Below are positions 44,201 to 55,914 of a stretch of 64,000 nt of DNA, one piece after another. The notes below the pieces were generated by a model that was not told the DNA's origin, did not search any database, and was given only the letters and a program-made list of their open reading frames with translations. The stretch covers positions 4,280,501-4,344,500 of the forward strand of contig JAGTTD010000001.1 in NCBI GenBank assembly GCA_018398585.1. The letters run 5' to 3'. The stretch is from Simmondsia chinensis (lineage: Eukaryota; Streptophyta; Magnoliopsida; Caryophyllales; Simmondsiaceae). The position numbers and the translations under genes were made by a program. Within the stretch, counting starts at the first letter, position 1. The number at the start of each line of letters is the position of its first letter.

Positions 44201-45710
44201 TCAAACCAGCTTGTAAATTAGACTGGATAACTCGATTTGTCATGATTTTAAGTCAAATTGAGATTTTGATAAGAAAGCAATTGAAGCATGGCTAGGGCAT
44301 GCTGGTTTGCGAAGCCAAACTAGTGAAGCTCAAGCTATCTATTCAAATCTAAATCAGTGCCCCATAACACTTTCTAAGCCAAGTTAGATCAAGCAGTGCC
44401 ACAACTTTTGAGTCCAACAAGCTTTTTTATCGATTATCCATTTATATGTTAACACCTTAGCCAAAGAGATCACGCAATTCATAAAAGAAATGTTTTCATG
44501 CATATATTCTAAGCATCTAATTGAGTACCTAATATATTGAGAGAAGGACAAATCATACTTGTTTCTTCCATGCATTATATATGTGAATGTGATATATTTT
44601 CAGAGTACATATAATTAACTCGATGAAATATCGATATCTGATATAATTACACAAAAATGGAAACAATGACAGGAAATATATGGAATAGGGGGAAGGACAA
44701 TATGGGTGATGAACATGGCACCAATTGGGTGTTACCCTGCATTTTTGGTCGAGCTTCCCCACTCCACCTCTGATTTGGACGAGTATGGTTGCATGATTTC
44801 CTACAATAATGCAGTCATAGACTACAACAACATGCTCAAAATGGCACTTAGCCAAGCCAGGCCTGCTCTTCCTGGTGCTTCCCTCGTCTACGTCGACACT
44901 CACTCGGTGTTTCTGGACGTCTTTCGCCATCCCACTTCTTACAGTATATCTATCCTCTATCTCTTTAATTCTAATCATAGCATTATGTGACGTTACAGTG
45001 TTGAATTAAAGTCCAAACTCAATATTAAGTTGTAACGAACATGAAGTGATACTTATTCCACATACTTTGATAAGTGGGTGTTTTGGCAAATGTGGGAGCA
45101 TAAAAAAATTTAAAAAGTTACTTATTCCATGTGAAAATTAAAAACCTTTTCATCTCATTTAGTCCAATCTAACATATGGGGTTAACTCCATTGCAATCTT
45201 GCCTCTCTGCAAATGCTGGACAGTTTATGACAACACGTAGATATTAGGTTTCATTCTATTATTGAGATTATTATAAAATGGATTAAAAGAGTCTTAAAGA
45301 CAGTGGTTCTCTATACACTTTAAAGCCATTTTCATACCCTGATTTAAAATCTCTCTGGAAATCCAACTTTTTATGTTTTCTATAGTTATCGGTCTTAGAC
45401 ATATAATACAAGTGCATCTAGCTAAACCATTGAATGTGCAGGGCTAAAGTATGGAACAAGAGCGTGTTGCGGAGTAGGCGGCGGCGCCTACAACTTCAAT
45501 CCCAAGGTGTTCTGCAGCAACACCAAAGTCATCAACGGCACCACTGTTGCCGCCACCGCTTGCAGTGACCCATATAACTATGTGAGCTGGGATGGCATCC
45601 ATGCCACTGAAGCTGCTAACAAGCTCGTCACTTTAGCTATTCTTAATGGGTCCCTCTTTGACCCTCCTTTCTCTCTCCAATCCCTCTGTGACCTCCACCC
45701 CATCTCGTGA
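41283..45710 (+). CDS. GDSL esterase/lipase (ENOD8/fucosidase-like clade), five exons
   Basis: This is a secreted SGNH-fold serine esterase/lipase acting on ester substrates in the apoplast; its exact substrate is unknown. Predicted exons are 41283-41526, 42146-42364, 43129-43286, 44673-44943 and 45442-45710. All introns are GT-AG, and the product is 386 residues, within the usual 350-400. A hydrophobic signal peptide covers about residues 5-26. Block I FGDSNSDTGG holds the catalytic Ser41, HGANFAT holds Gly104 (block II), GQND is at 175-178 (block III), and DGIH near the end supplies Asp348 and His351 (block V). No stop or frameshift is visible, so it looks functional. The start is the first ATG in frame upstream of the signal peptide. 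Introns 2 and 3 are enlarged by TE insertions. Exon 3's acceptor (GATGTAG|TGGCAAC) is the least certain junction. Confidence 0.9.
42479..43070. mobile_element. TE insertions in intron 2 of the GDSL gene
   Basis: The words CATATAAGTCCAAGTGGGGCTC, CACAAGTGGAGTAACC and TTGATCCCTTCTTTCTC (42963-43050) resemble the TRIM LTR in minus orientation. A CCCGACC/AACCCG-rich block (about 42500-42960) of the degenerate MITE type separates them from an LTR-like start at 42479 (TGTTGGAACATATGAGG). The two parts look like one LTR split by a MITE. TSDs are unclear. Confidence 0.5.
43436..44142 (+). mobile_element. Solo LTR in intron 3 of the GDSL gene
   Basis: The block starts TGTTGATGTATT and ends ACGCTAACA. 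It is flanked by the perfect 5-bp duplication AATAA (43431-43435 and 44143-44147). No primer site or coding region is present, so it is a 707-bp solo LTR in the same orientation as the gene. Its first third carries an array of palindromic TGTGTCGACACACA words. Its family is not represented elsewhere in the window. Confidence 0.88.
43550..43732. repeat. Array of GTGTGTCGACACAC palindromes in the solo LTR
   Basis: At least five copies or near-copies of the palindrome centred on TCGA (or its TTGA/TCAA variants) occur in about 180 bp: near 43556, 43620, 43661, 43690 and 43712. A sequence of this kind can form short cruciforms and could serve as a tandem factor-binding site. It precedes the likely transcription start of the LTR. 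Confidence 0.85.
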
Positions 45711-46103
45711 TTTCGCCTCGTGTTGATGACGAGCATCAACTTTTCGCTGTGGAAGAAGTTATATGTTTGTTGTTTTGTAAGTTATTAAGTTAATTTCGTA
45801 CCTTTGAAGTTGGGATTTCGGGGTAGATGAACTCAATGTTGGGTAAGCTATTTATTTTTGAAATTAATTAGGACTCGTTTGTGTTCATTTTGATGATTGA
45901 TGGCTAATGAAATTGAGGTCGACTAAGCTCGGTTAGCTTAACGAGACGGGTTCCACAACTATATAAAATTGCGAATAATGTAATAAGATCATGTTAAGAA
46001 CTCAACAACGACTTAGTTCTATATCTACAATAGTGATCAAATAACCCAGCTTTATAGTGAGCTCAGTCCTTTAGCAAGCTTCGTGTGGATATCCAACAGA
46101 TCA
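45711..46103. other. 3' flank of the GDSL gene
   Basis: Likely 3' UTR and terminator region of the GDSL gene, AT-rich. No discrete poly(A) signal is assigned with confidence. Confidence 0.45.
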
Positions 46104-46255
46104 GTTGCCCAAAATGGCTTGAAAAAAAATATTACCCAAAATAGTGTATTTGAAAAACTATTTACTGAAATAGCCTCCTTGTGGCACAAACAAAATTTAA
46201 TAAATTTTAATTTCTTTTAAAAAAATATGATTATCTCTATCGGTAACATAGGTAA
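46104..46255. repeat. Dispersed repeat shared with 58370-58511 (MULE terminal region)
   Basis: From GTTGCCCAAAATGG through AAAAAATATTACC, ATTTGAAAAA, GCCTCC, GTGGCACAAACAAAATTTAA and TTTAATT, this block is collinear with 58370-58511. That copy lies at the left side of the Mutator-like element. Here the copia element at 46260 has cut it off from its continuation at 52927 onward. Confidence 0.75.
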
Positions 46256-46259
46256 AGAT

Positions 46260-49200
46260 TGTTGGAAAATGATACAAGAAATACACAAAAAACTAAGTGA
46301 AGTAGCAAAATAACATCTTCTTCTTGTATTCCACATAGACAAAAGAGTAGAAGTGTTTTGGGTTTATATATGGATACATTAGAGGTACCCTTTGAATTAA
46401 TTAATCGATGAGAGAATGGACACCACACGCGCGTGCGCCGCCTGCCCGCCGTGCCGTGCTCGGGGGTGGGTCATCGTTTTTATTAACGGGTACATTTGTT
46501 TTGCGGCAACAGCCCGACATAATTATTTTTGGAAATATTCAGTGTGGGATTTCAGTTGCTGTTTTTTCGCCAACCACCTAATGCAGCCACGACTATAGCA
46601 TTCGGTTTCGCCCCCCATTTGCAACGTCCAGTTCATGCCCATAAAAATAGGATCTGGCTGTTGCTCTTTGTGGCTATAAATGCAGTAACTTGCCTTCCAG
46701 TTTCATCATCAACAAAACAGTCTCTTCTCCCTCTTTCGTTTTAGTCAAGCTCTCCTCGTTCTTGTTATCTCCCTCTCGAGTTTGGACTTAGTTCTTTGGC
46801 ACTCCTACCCGGCTATTACCGAGTGCACGTTAATAGTCGAATCGTGTTAATCCTGGAGGACGGCTGCCGATTTTACTGTTTGCACCAGAGCAGTGGCGAA
46901 ATCTTCTTTTAAGACAGTGGTAATCCCACGACACGGTACCTTCGGTAACATTCTCGATCGCTTGACTTTCATACCGTTTGATTGCCGTGTTTAGATATAC
47001 TGTTTATAATTCTCGCCGTAGCCTACAGTCTACAACGGAAAATTTCCGCTGAAATTACTGCATAATTTCCTGCACGATTTTACCGAGTATTTACAACGTA
47101 TTCTAATAGTATTTTCCTGCATAAATTTACTGTATTTTCCTGCGTATTTTTACTGCAGTATTTTTCAATTTTAATTTTTAGTATTTTACTGCAGAATTTC
47201 AACTGTGATTTACTGTATTTAATTGATCGGTTTCGCTTCGGGTACTGTTTAATTTTACAACAATCTAAAAGACGATTTTTCGTAACTTACCGAAAGTGCT
47301 CGCATATTTTTCTAAAATTTTTTTTTTACTGAAATATTTCCGCTATAATCACGGCACCTTCTCCTTGTCACCGGAATTCACTGCAACGGTTTCGATTAAC
47401 TATATTTAAACATAGCAACCAAATTACCTTTTCCTGATATGTCAAAAGTTGAACCACTTGACGGGAAAAATTATAAAAGATGGTCTTAGAAAATCTTATT
47501 TTTCCTCCAACAAGTTTGTATCGATTAAGTATTCTATGGAAAAAAGGAGCCTGATGGTGAAAATGAGAAAAAAGCCTATTAAGAAAAATTCACCATAGAC
47601 GATCGAACTTGTAGAGGAAATTTATTACATTATATGAGCGACGGTCTTTTTAATATTTATGTAAAACTGGAATTATCAAAAGAAATATGGGATTCTCTAC
47701 AGAAAAAATATGGACGTGATGATGCAGGGACTAGAAAATATGCTGTTAATAAGTGGTTAGATTTCAAATTCATGGACAATAAACCGATAATTAATCAAGT
47801 CCATGAATATGAAAACATAGTAACTACTCTATTGTCAGAAGGTCTTAAAATTTGTGAAATTACACAAGCATATGTTTTAATTGAAAAAACTTCCACCTTC
47901 CTGGAAGGACTATAGAAACCAACTTATGCATAAAAAGAAAGACCTGACATTAGAAGAGTTAGTGAACCACTTAAAGATTGAAGAAGAGAATAGACTTAAA
48001 GACAGGAGGCATTCATATTCAGATCTTTCAAAGGCTAACATTGTAGAAGCGAGAACCAATGCAACTGACAGGTTTAAAAATAAAGGAAAGAAGCACTATT
48101 CAAGTTTCAAACCTGGTGGAAAAATTCAAAAGCCAAACAGCAAATTTCTCGGAGATTGTTATCACTGTGGAAAATGTGGACATATGGCTCGGGATTGCAG
48201 AATCAAAAAGAACCAGTCTAAGGATCCAAAGCACAAAGCTCATCTTGTAGAAACTGAAAACATTGTAGCTGTTGTCTCAGAGGTGAACCTGGTAAACAAT
48301 ATGACTGAATGGATCGTGGACACCGGGGCTTCTGGGCAAACCGAAGTATGTTCCAAGAATACCAGAAATTGACCGATGGGAAAGTAGTCTTCATGGGCAA
48401 TTCTGCGGCAGCACCTATCCTCAGAAAAGGGAAGATCTCTTTAAAACTCACCTCTGAAAAATTTCTTACTTTACCGAATGTGCTGCATGTGTCTGAAATG
48501 CGTAGGAATCTGATCTCGGGTAGTCTCTTGATTAAAGCTGGTTTGAAACTATTATTTGATTCAGATAAACTAGTCCTAATTAGGAATAGTGAATTTGTGG
48601 GAAAGGGTTTTTGTAATGCTGGTCTGTTTGTCCTTGATGCTGTTTCCATAAATGAGAATGCTAGTACATCTTCTGCTTATATCGTTGAATCTCTTGAATT
48701 GTGACATGCTCGCTTAGGACACATAAATGTTGAATCAATTAAACGACTTAAGAAAATGAATATGATTCCTAACTTCAGTAATACCAGCTTTAATAAGTGT
48801 GAAATATGTGTAAAAGCTAAGTATGCTAAAAAACCCTTTAAGTCTATCGAGAGACAATCAGAACTTCTTGAGCTAATCCACACTGATTTAGGAGACTATA
48901 AAAACCTAATGAGTAGAGGTGGAAAAAGATACTACATGACATTTGTAGACGATTATTCTAAATACTCAATGGTATACCTCCTAAATACTAAAGATGAAGC
49001 GGAAGAAATGTTTTTGAAATACAAAGCTGAAGTAGAAAATCAATTAGGAAGGAAAATAAAAAGAGCTAGGTTCGATAGAGGAGGAGAATATGATCCAACT
49101 TCTCTAGAAAAATTTTGTGAGGAAAATGGAATAATACATGAGCGAAGCCCTCCTTACTGTCCACAATCTAACGGCATCGCTGAAAGGAAAAATAGAACAT

Positions 49201-52200
49201 TAAAGAACATGATGAATGCAATGTTAATTAGCTCGGGACTACCTGAAACATGTGGGGGGAGGCGATCTTATCTGCTTGTCATGTGCTAAATAAAATTCCT
49301 CATAAAAGGCTAGATAAAACCCCATATGAAATGTGGAAAGGTCATGCACCTAATCTGAAATACTTGAAAGTGTGGGGGTGCCTAGCTAAGGTTGGGTTAC
49401 CCGACTTTAAACGAAGTAAAATTGGACCTAATATTGTTGACTCTATTTTTATTGGGTATGCTTATCATAGTGCCGCTTATCGTTTTTTGATTAAGAGGTC
49501 TAATAATTCATATGCATATGGTAGTATCATTGAATCTAGAGATGCTGAATTCTTTGAACATTTATTCCCCTTGAAATCTAATGCTGCACAACCATCTAGT
49601 TTGCCTTCTCATAATATGACTATTAGCCACGATTATACTAACGATATAGACACTCCTGAAATTAGAAGGCGTAAAAGAGCTAGGAAAGAAACTAACTTTG
49701 GGCCCGATTATGTTACTACTTTCCTAACAAAAAATGACTTCATAAATGAAGAAATAGTAAGTGTCTATATGTTGGAAGAAGACCCTAAAACTTACGATGA
49801 GGCTATTAGATCAGTTGACTCTACCTTTTGGAAAGAGGCTATTAATAGCGAATTAGAATCAATTCTAAGCAATCACACTTGGGAATTGGTAGACCTTCCT
49901 AGAAGATGTAAACCAATAGGTTATAAATGGGTCTTTAGAAGGAAATTGAAGGCTGATGGGACAATAGATAAGTTTAAGGCAAGGTTAGTGGCTAAGGGTT
50001 ACACTCAGAAACAGGGGTTAGATTATTTCGATACTTATTCACCCGTAGCTAAAATAGCCACAATTAGAACCTTGATTGTCTTGCGTCTATTCATGATTTG
50101 GTAATACATCAAATGGATGTTAAAACTGCCTTTCTAAATGGTGAGCTAGATGAAAAGATTTATATGGAACAACCTGAGGGTTTCATAGTCCCTGGTAATG
50201 AAAAGAAAGTTTGTAAACTTATAAAATCTCTATATGGTCTCAAACAGGCGCCTAAACAGTGGTATGAGAAATTTAACAGCATGCTAATAGCGAACAATTT
50301 TCGTGTAAATGATGGAGACTCTTGTGTGTATATTAAGACTAATTCGAAATGTTGTGTAATAATATGTCTATATGTTGATGATATGTTGATATTTGGCACA
50401 AACTTGAATGTCGTTAATGAAACAAAAAAAACTTTCTATGTTCTAAATTTGATATGAAAGATATGGGTGAGGCAGACGTGATTCTAGGAGTTAAAATTGT
50501 GAGAACTCCCGAAGGCATAAGCCTAAATCAGTCTCACTATGTTGAGAAGATACTTAGAAAGTTTGAAATGTTTAATGCTGATACTGTAAGAACATCCTAT
50601 GATCCCAGTGTACATCTAATGAAACATAGAGGTGTTGCTATGTGCCAAACTGAGTATGCTAAAATAATTGGCAGTGTTATGTTTTCAATGAACTGCACTA
50701 GACCTGACATTGCATATGCTGTAAGTAGACTCAGTAGATACACACATAATCCTAATCAAGAGCATTGGAATACATTAAAAAAGTTGCTTAAATGTCTGAA
50801 AGGAACTATGGATTGGGGACTTCATTATGGAAAGTTTCCCGCTGTTTTAGAAGGATATTGTGATGCCAATTGGGTGTCTGATAATGATGAAATTAATTCC
50901 ACTAGTGGATATGTGTTCACACTAGCTGGAGGTGCTATATCCTGGAAATCGTCTAAGCAGTCTTGTACCGCTACGTCTACTATGGAGTCTGAGTTTATTG
51001 CTCTTGAGTTAGCAGGTCATGAAGCCGAGTGGCTAAGAAGTTTATTGGGATACGTGCCATTGTGGGGGCTTTCAGCTCCATCAGTATCACTTCGCTGTGA
51101 CAGTCAAGCTGCGATTGCTGTAGCAAGGAACAAAGTTTATAATGGCAAGAGACGACACATTCGTCTCAGGCATAAAATCGTGAAGGATCTTTTAGAAAGT
51201 GGAGTGATATCACTGGACTATGTAAAGTCAGAAAAAAATCTTGCGGATCCGTTGACAAAAGGCATTTGTCGTAAAATGATTGTAGAAACATCAAGGGGGA
51301 TGGGATTAAAGTTTGTACATGAGTAAATTGTGATGTATCCAACCTAGTTTTAACAGGTTCAATGTGAAAAGTTATAGTTTTATTCTATAAATGCACTTTG
51401 TTTTATACTGTCCCTCCCTATGGTGTGATAGTGCCGAAACGGGTCCATAGCCATATATTTGGTGGTGTAAGCAGAGCTTGCACTTGATGGACACTGTTTG
51501 TATGTTACCAAAAGGTGAGGTTGAGCTTTCGCTCTTAATGGACCCATATCCATATATTTGGTGGTGTGTGGTAACACACACTTGATGGGATCCACCTATG
51601 AAGGTGTGGGAGTGTGGCCGTTCCCTATGAAGGTTTAAGACTTGCCTTCTAGAGCGTCTATGAATAAACAGGACGAGCGCATGGCCGATAAAACGCGCCA
51701 AATCGCAGGAGTTACCGGGATTTGGAGTTTGGTATGTGTCTCAGTGGAAGATTATACTACCCCTTGTGAGGTTCAAGACGAAAGTCACCTTGCAAGTTGT
51801 TGATCCTATACTTAGGTTACACTAGGTGACGATTCAAGTCTTAAGACATTAGCACTGAAAGACTAAACTCCCTTTGTCCAAACTATCTTTCTTTTCCTTC
51901 TATTCTTGTATCATTTGTGGGGGATTGTTGGAAAATGATACAAGAAATACACAAAAAACTAAGTGAAGTAGCAAAATAACATCTTCTTCTTGTATTCCAC
52001 ATAGACAAAAGAGTACGAGTTTTTTGGGTTTATATATGGGTACTTTAGAGGCACCCTCTGAATTAATTAATGGATGAAAGAATGGACACCACACGCGCGC
52101 GCGCGCTGCCCACCCGCCGTGCCATGCTCGGGCATGGGTGTAGGTCATCGTTTTTATTAACGGGTACATTTGTTTTGCTGAAACAGCCCGACATAATTAT

Positions 52201-52926
52201 TTTTGGAAATATTCAGTGTGGGATTTCAGTTGCTGTTTTTTTTCCAACCATCTAATGCAGCCACGATTATAGCATTCGGTTTCATCCCCCATTTACAACG
52301 TCCAGTTCATGCCCATAAAAATAGGATCTTGCTGTTGCTCTTTGTGGCTATAAATGCAGTAACTTGCCTTCCAGTTTCATCATCAACAAAACAGTCTCTT
52401 CTCCCTCTTTCGTTTTAGTCAAGCTCTCCTCGTTCTTGTTATCTCTCTCTCGAGTTTGGACTTAGTTCTTTGGCACTCCTACCCGGCTATTACCGAGTGC
52501 ACGTTAATAGTCAAATCGTGTTAATCCTGGAGGACGACCGCCGATTTTACTGTTTGCACCAGAGCAGCGGCGAAATCGTCTTTTAGGACAGTGGTAATCC
52601 CACGACACGGTACCTTCGGTAACATTCTCGATCGCTTGACTTTCATACCGTTTGATTGCTGTGTTTAGATATATTGTTTATAATTCTCGCCGTAGCCTAC
52701 AGTCTAGAACGAAAAATTTCCGCTGAAATTACTGCATAATTTCCTGCACGATTTTACTGCATATTTACAACGTATTCTAATAGTATTTTCCTGCATAAAT
52801 TTACTGTATTTTCCTGCGTATTTTTACTGCAGTATTTTTCAATTTTAATTTTCAGTATTTTACTGCAGAATTTCAACTGTAATTTACTGTATTTAATTGA
52901 TCGGTTTCGCTTTTAATTTTACAACA
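46260..52926 (+). mobile_element. Ty1/copia retrotransposon 3, full length, young
   Basis: The LTRs of 1,003 and 1,001 bp (46260-47262 and 51926-52926) are near-identical over their length, the clearest difference being an 11-base deletion close to the 3' LTR end. They start TGTTGGAAAATG and end TTTTACAACA, with a perfect TSD AAGAT at 46255-46259 and 52927-52931. A polypurine tract (GTGGGGGA) precedes the 3' LTR. The usual initiator-Met primer site is not seen after the 5' LTR. The 599 bp between the last codon and the 3' LTR carry two copies of a 46-bp unit (51447-51492 and 51543-51589). Confidence 0.95.
47441..51326 (+). pseudogene. Copia 3 gag-pol polyprotein, few lesions
   Basis: Gag begins MSKVEPLDGKNYKRW near 47441 and hits a stop within about 20 codons (TAG at 47487). 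Further gag blocks are at 47634-47915 and, in another frame, 47881-48372, with the zinc knuckle CYHCGKCGHMARDC near 48160 and protease WIVDTGAS near 48309. A frame change follows. The remaining pol is nearly continuous: GAG-pre-integrase (HARLGHI), integrase with HTDLGDY, RFDRGGEY and GIAERKNRTL (48756-49289 and on), a frame change near 49250, reverse transcriptase with the intact YVDDMLI near 50370, another frame change near 50455, and RNase H through to a TAA at 51324-51326. Lineage within copia is not assigned. About five lesions separate it from a readable polyprotein. Confidence 0.88.
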
Positions 52927-52988
52927 AAGATAGTGACTTACGTACAAACGGCATACTGCCAGTTGCAAGGCCTACACAATATAGGCCC
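52927..52988. other. Continuation of the repeat interrupted by copia 3
   Basis: The sequence right of the AAGAT duplication continues the sequence left of 46260. Together they lead into the inverted repeat that starts at 52989. Confidence 0.5.
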
Positions 52989-53868
52989 TGCACAATTGTG
53001 ACTTTTTAGATAACTGGCACATTTTTTAAAAAAATTTAACAATTTGATACAATTTTAAAAATATTTAGCGATTTAACACTGTTTACTGTAGCAAAGTGGT
53101 TGCACGACGTCTCGTACAACGTGCAACAGTGCCCTTTTTTGTTTTACATCTTTAAAATTTAAAAAAATTAAAAAAATTTCTTTTTAATTTAAATTATTTT
53201 AATTTTTAATTTTATAATTTGAATCACTAAATACATATACATTTTAAATTAAAATATATTTTATAAACTATATGAAATAATTTTTTAGTTTTTAAGTTAC
53301 ATATATCTAATAAAATAATTCAAATAATAATGTATAAATACGTAAACTCGTGATTTTTTTGTTGGAAACATCAACATCTCTTTATTTAAATGTGTCCCTC
53401 ATTTATATCCTCCTTATTAATAGTATTATAATACCATAGTTCTTGTATGAGATAGTTTAAATAATAATATACATATCATCATCTCCTCATTTAAATGTGT
53501 TCCTTATTTATATTTTTTTTAAATAGTTCAAATAATAATATACATATACCTTTTAATTTAAATTGTATATGTATTTAGTGATTCAAATTATAAAATTAAA
53601 AATTTTAATAATTTAAATTAAAAAAAGATTGTTATTTTTTTTAAATTTTAAAGATAATAAACTTTAAAAAAAAATTGGGCACTGTTGCACAACGCACGAC
53701 TTCCAGACGTCGTGCACGATGGTTGCACAACGTTTGTAACGTCATACAACCACTTGCTACAGTAAACTATGCCAAATCGCTAAATATTTTTAAAATTGTG
53801 TCAAATTGCTAAATTTGTTTTAAAAAGGTGCTAGTTAGTTAAAAAAAGTCCACAATTGTAGGGGTGCA
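52989..53868. repeat. Large inverted repeat (foldback or MULE-type TIR element)
   Basis: The left arm (52989-about 53265) and right arm (about 53535-53868) are reverse complements with moderate divergence. Outer words are TGCACAATTGTG on the left and CCACAATTGTAGGGGTGCA on the right. Inner words include TTTACTGTAGCAA, GACGTCTCGTACAAC versus its partner near 53712, and CATTTAAATTAAAA. The spacer of about 270 bp contains a duplicated segment (CATTTAAATGTGTYCCTYATTTATAT at about 53390 and 53490). There is no coding sequence. Transcription through it would give a hairpin of nearly 300 paired bases. Confidence 0.82.
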
Positions 53869-55260
53869 TGCTTTTTATATATTTTTTTTACTTTAATTTT
53901 AAAAAAAATTAAATTATTAATTAGATTAAATATATTAATTATAAATTTATTATTATGTCTTATTTAGCTTTATAATATATATTTTAATTAAATTATGTAT
54001 ATAATTTATAATAATTATTTAAATTAAGTTATTTATTAAATATTAAATTATATTATCTATACATAATTTTATAGTTTAATTATTATTAATAATACTTATT
54101 TCTTCATATATCATTTAGCATAAATTATTATATTTAAAAGACTATATAACATAAATAGTTAAATATCTACTGAAACACGTTATTCAATAAATTTAAAATA
54201 TCTAAAAAATTTATAATACATTATTAAATATAAAAAAATATCTTGCTACAAGGATATTGTATTATTTCTATTGCAACACAGACAATCATTAGGTAGTACA
54301 AGGCTTGACAATCTATTATGTAGGTACCCTGGCATATTAATATGTGTAATGGAAATCTTTAGGTTTTAATATTTTATCACTTAGGTACCCTGAAAATTTT
54401 ATAATTTTATCAATCAGATCTTAATATTTTGTCGAAATTCGATGAATTTTTATTGGAAAATATTCAAATATTGATATTTTCTCTAAAAATGCTAACATGA
54501 CACATCTTCGTCAAAATTTAGGTAAATTACATTAATATTCGATGACTATTTTATTACAATTCACTAAACTTTTTATAAAAATATTGGCATGTCTTATATA
54601 TATTATCGTAATTACGTATTACAAAAATTAATCAAATTTCAACATGGGGTATGTGATAACATATTGAAACCTCATGGTACCTTATTGTATATATTTAGAT
54701 GTGAGAGTATCTAAGTGATGAATGCTTAAACCTTAGGGTACCTAAGTATTAATTTTTTTTAAAATAATTATATTTTTATATTAATATTATGTATTTATAT
54801 TTGTTTATTTTTTAAAAATAAGAAAAATAACATTATAGAAATTTCCAAATTCTCGGAAATTTCTCTTCCTAAAATCCTGAACAATAATATTTGCTGCTTA
54901 TAGCAGGAGAATCCTACTGGTCACATGTGAATAGCTGGATTCTCCTCTTCCATATCCCTATTTATTATTTAAAATATATATTTCAAAAATTATATAGTAT
55001 AAATAATTTTTAATAATTTATGAACAAAGTTATATTTTATTTAGTCAATATAATTGTAGTTATTTTTGGTAAAATATTTCTTAGTTAAATTGCAAAGATA
55101 TGTATTTTTTGCTTGAATGTTTGGAACGATAATCCTCAAAATGTGTAGGGAATTGCTATTATTAAGACTTATTTTATTGATACTGAAATAAACTGTTTTT
55201 TTTATCCATCTAAAATAAACTTATATTTGCCTCTTAAAAAGAGACACATCCGTTCAAACT
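53869..55260. other. AT-rich intergenic tract
   Basis: Strongly AT-rich with no gene. The words TTAGGTACCCT and GTACCTAAGT repeat at 54302-54740, probably parts of a decayed MITE. Confidence 0.4.
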
Positions 55261-55262
55261 TT

Positions 55263-55627
55263 ATGTTTTGAGCACATACACATCACTTCTTTTTACTTAT
55301 GCTTTTGAACATAAATGTCCAAATGATTCATTATGAAAACTCATGAATGAAGAGTTATGTGAGCTCACTGACGTTTGCTGATCGATCTGCATTGTCAGCT
55401 GATTGATCGGAAGCCAATAGAAGTGCTTTATTGCCTGTCGATTGATTGGCTCTGCTCGCCAATGGGTTAGTCTCTGCCAATGCCTTATAAAAATGATTTG
55501 GGTTGCCTATTCTCAACCCGATGGCTCCATTTTCGATATGTGATCGGATTTCTTAATGCAATCTTCAAATATCTCTAATTTTTTGCGTATTCTCCACCAC
55601 TTTTCAAGTTGTTTTTGGTCTAACACT
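55263..55627 (+). mobile_element. Probable solo LTR with GATCGATC-type palindromes
   Basis: GCTGATCGATCTGC, GCTGATTGATCGGA and GTCGATTGATTGGC lie at 55377-55453, just ahead of a TATAAAAA box (55483), and the unit ends TTTTTGGTCTAACA. This matches the layout of the copia 1 and 2 LTRs without obvious sequence identity outside the palindromes. The left end is uncertain and no TSD was found. Confidence 0.5.
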
Positions 55628-55914
55628 GTCCAAGCCTAAATATACGTAAATTGCATTAAAGTACACATGCGATAGTAGCATATATCATGAGAGTGGGAAT
55701 AAAACATATAAAAAAGAGACATATTAAGGATCTAGGGGGTTATAAATATTAATTTTAAAAATTATGTTGTCAAAAAATATATAATATAAAAAAATTGAAC
55801 CCACCATTATAAATACCCATCCCCACTTTATTTTCTCCAAACTACTCAATCCTACCTACAATAACAACAATTGTTTTCTCTGCCAAAATCTTAGGTAATT
55901 ATCTAAGTTTTATT

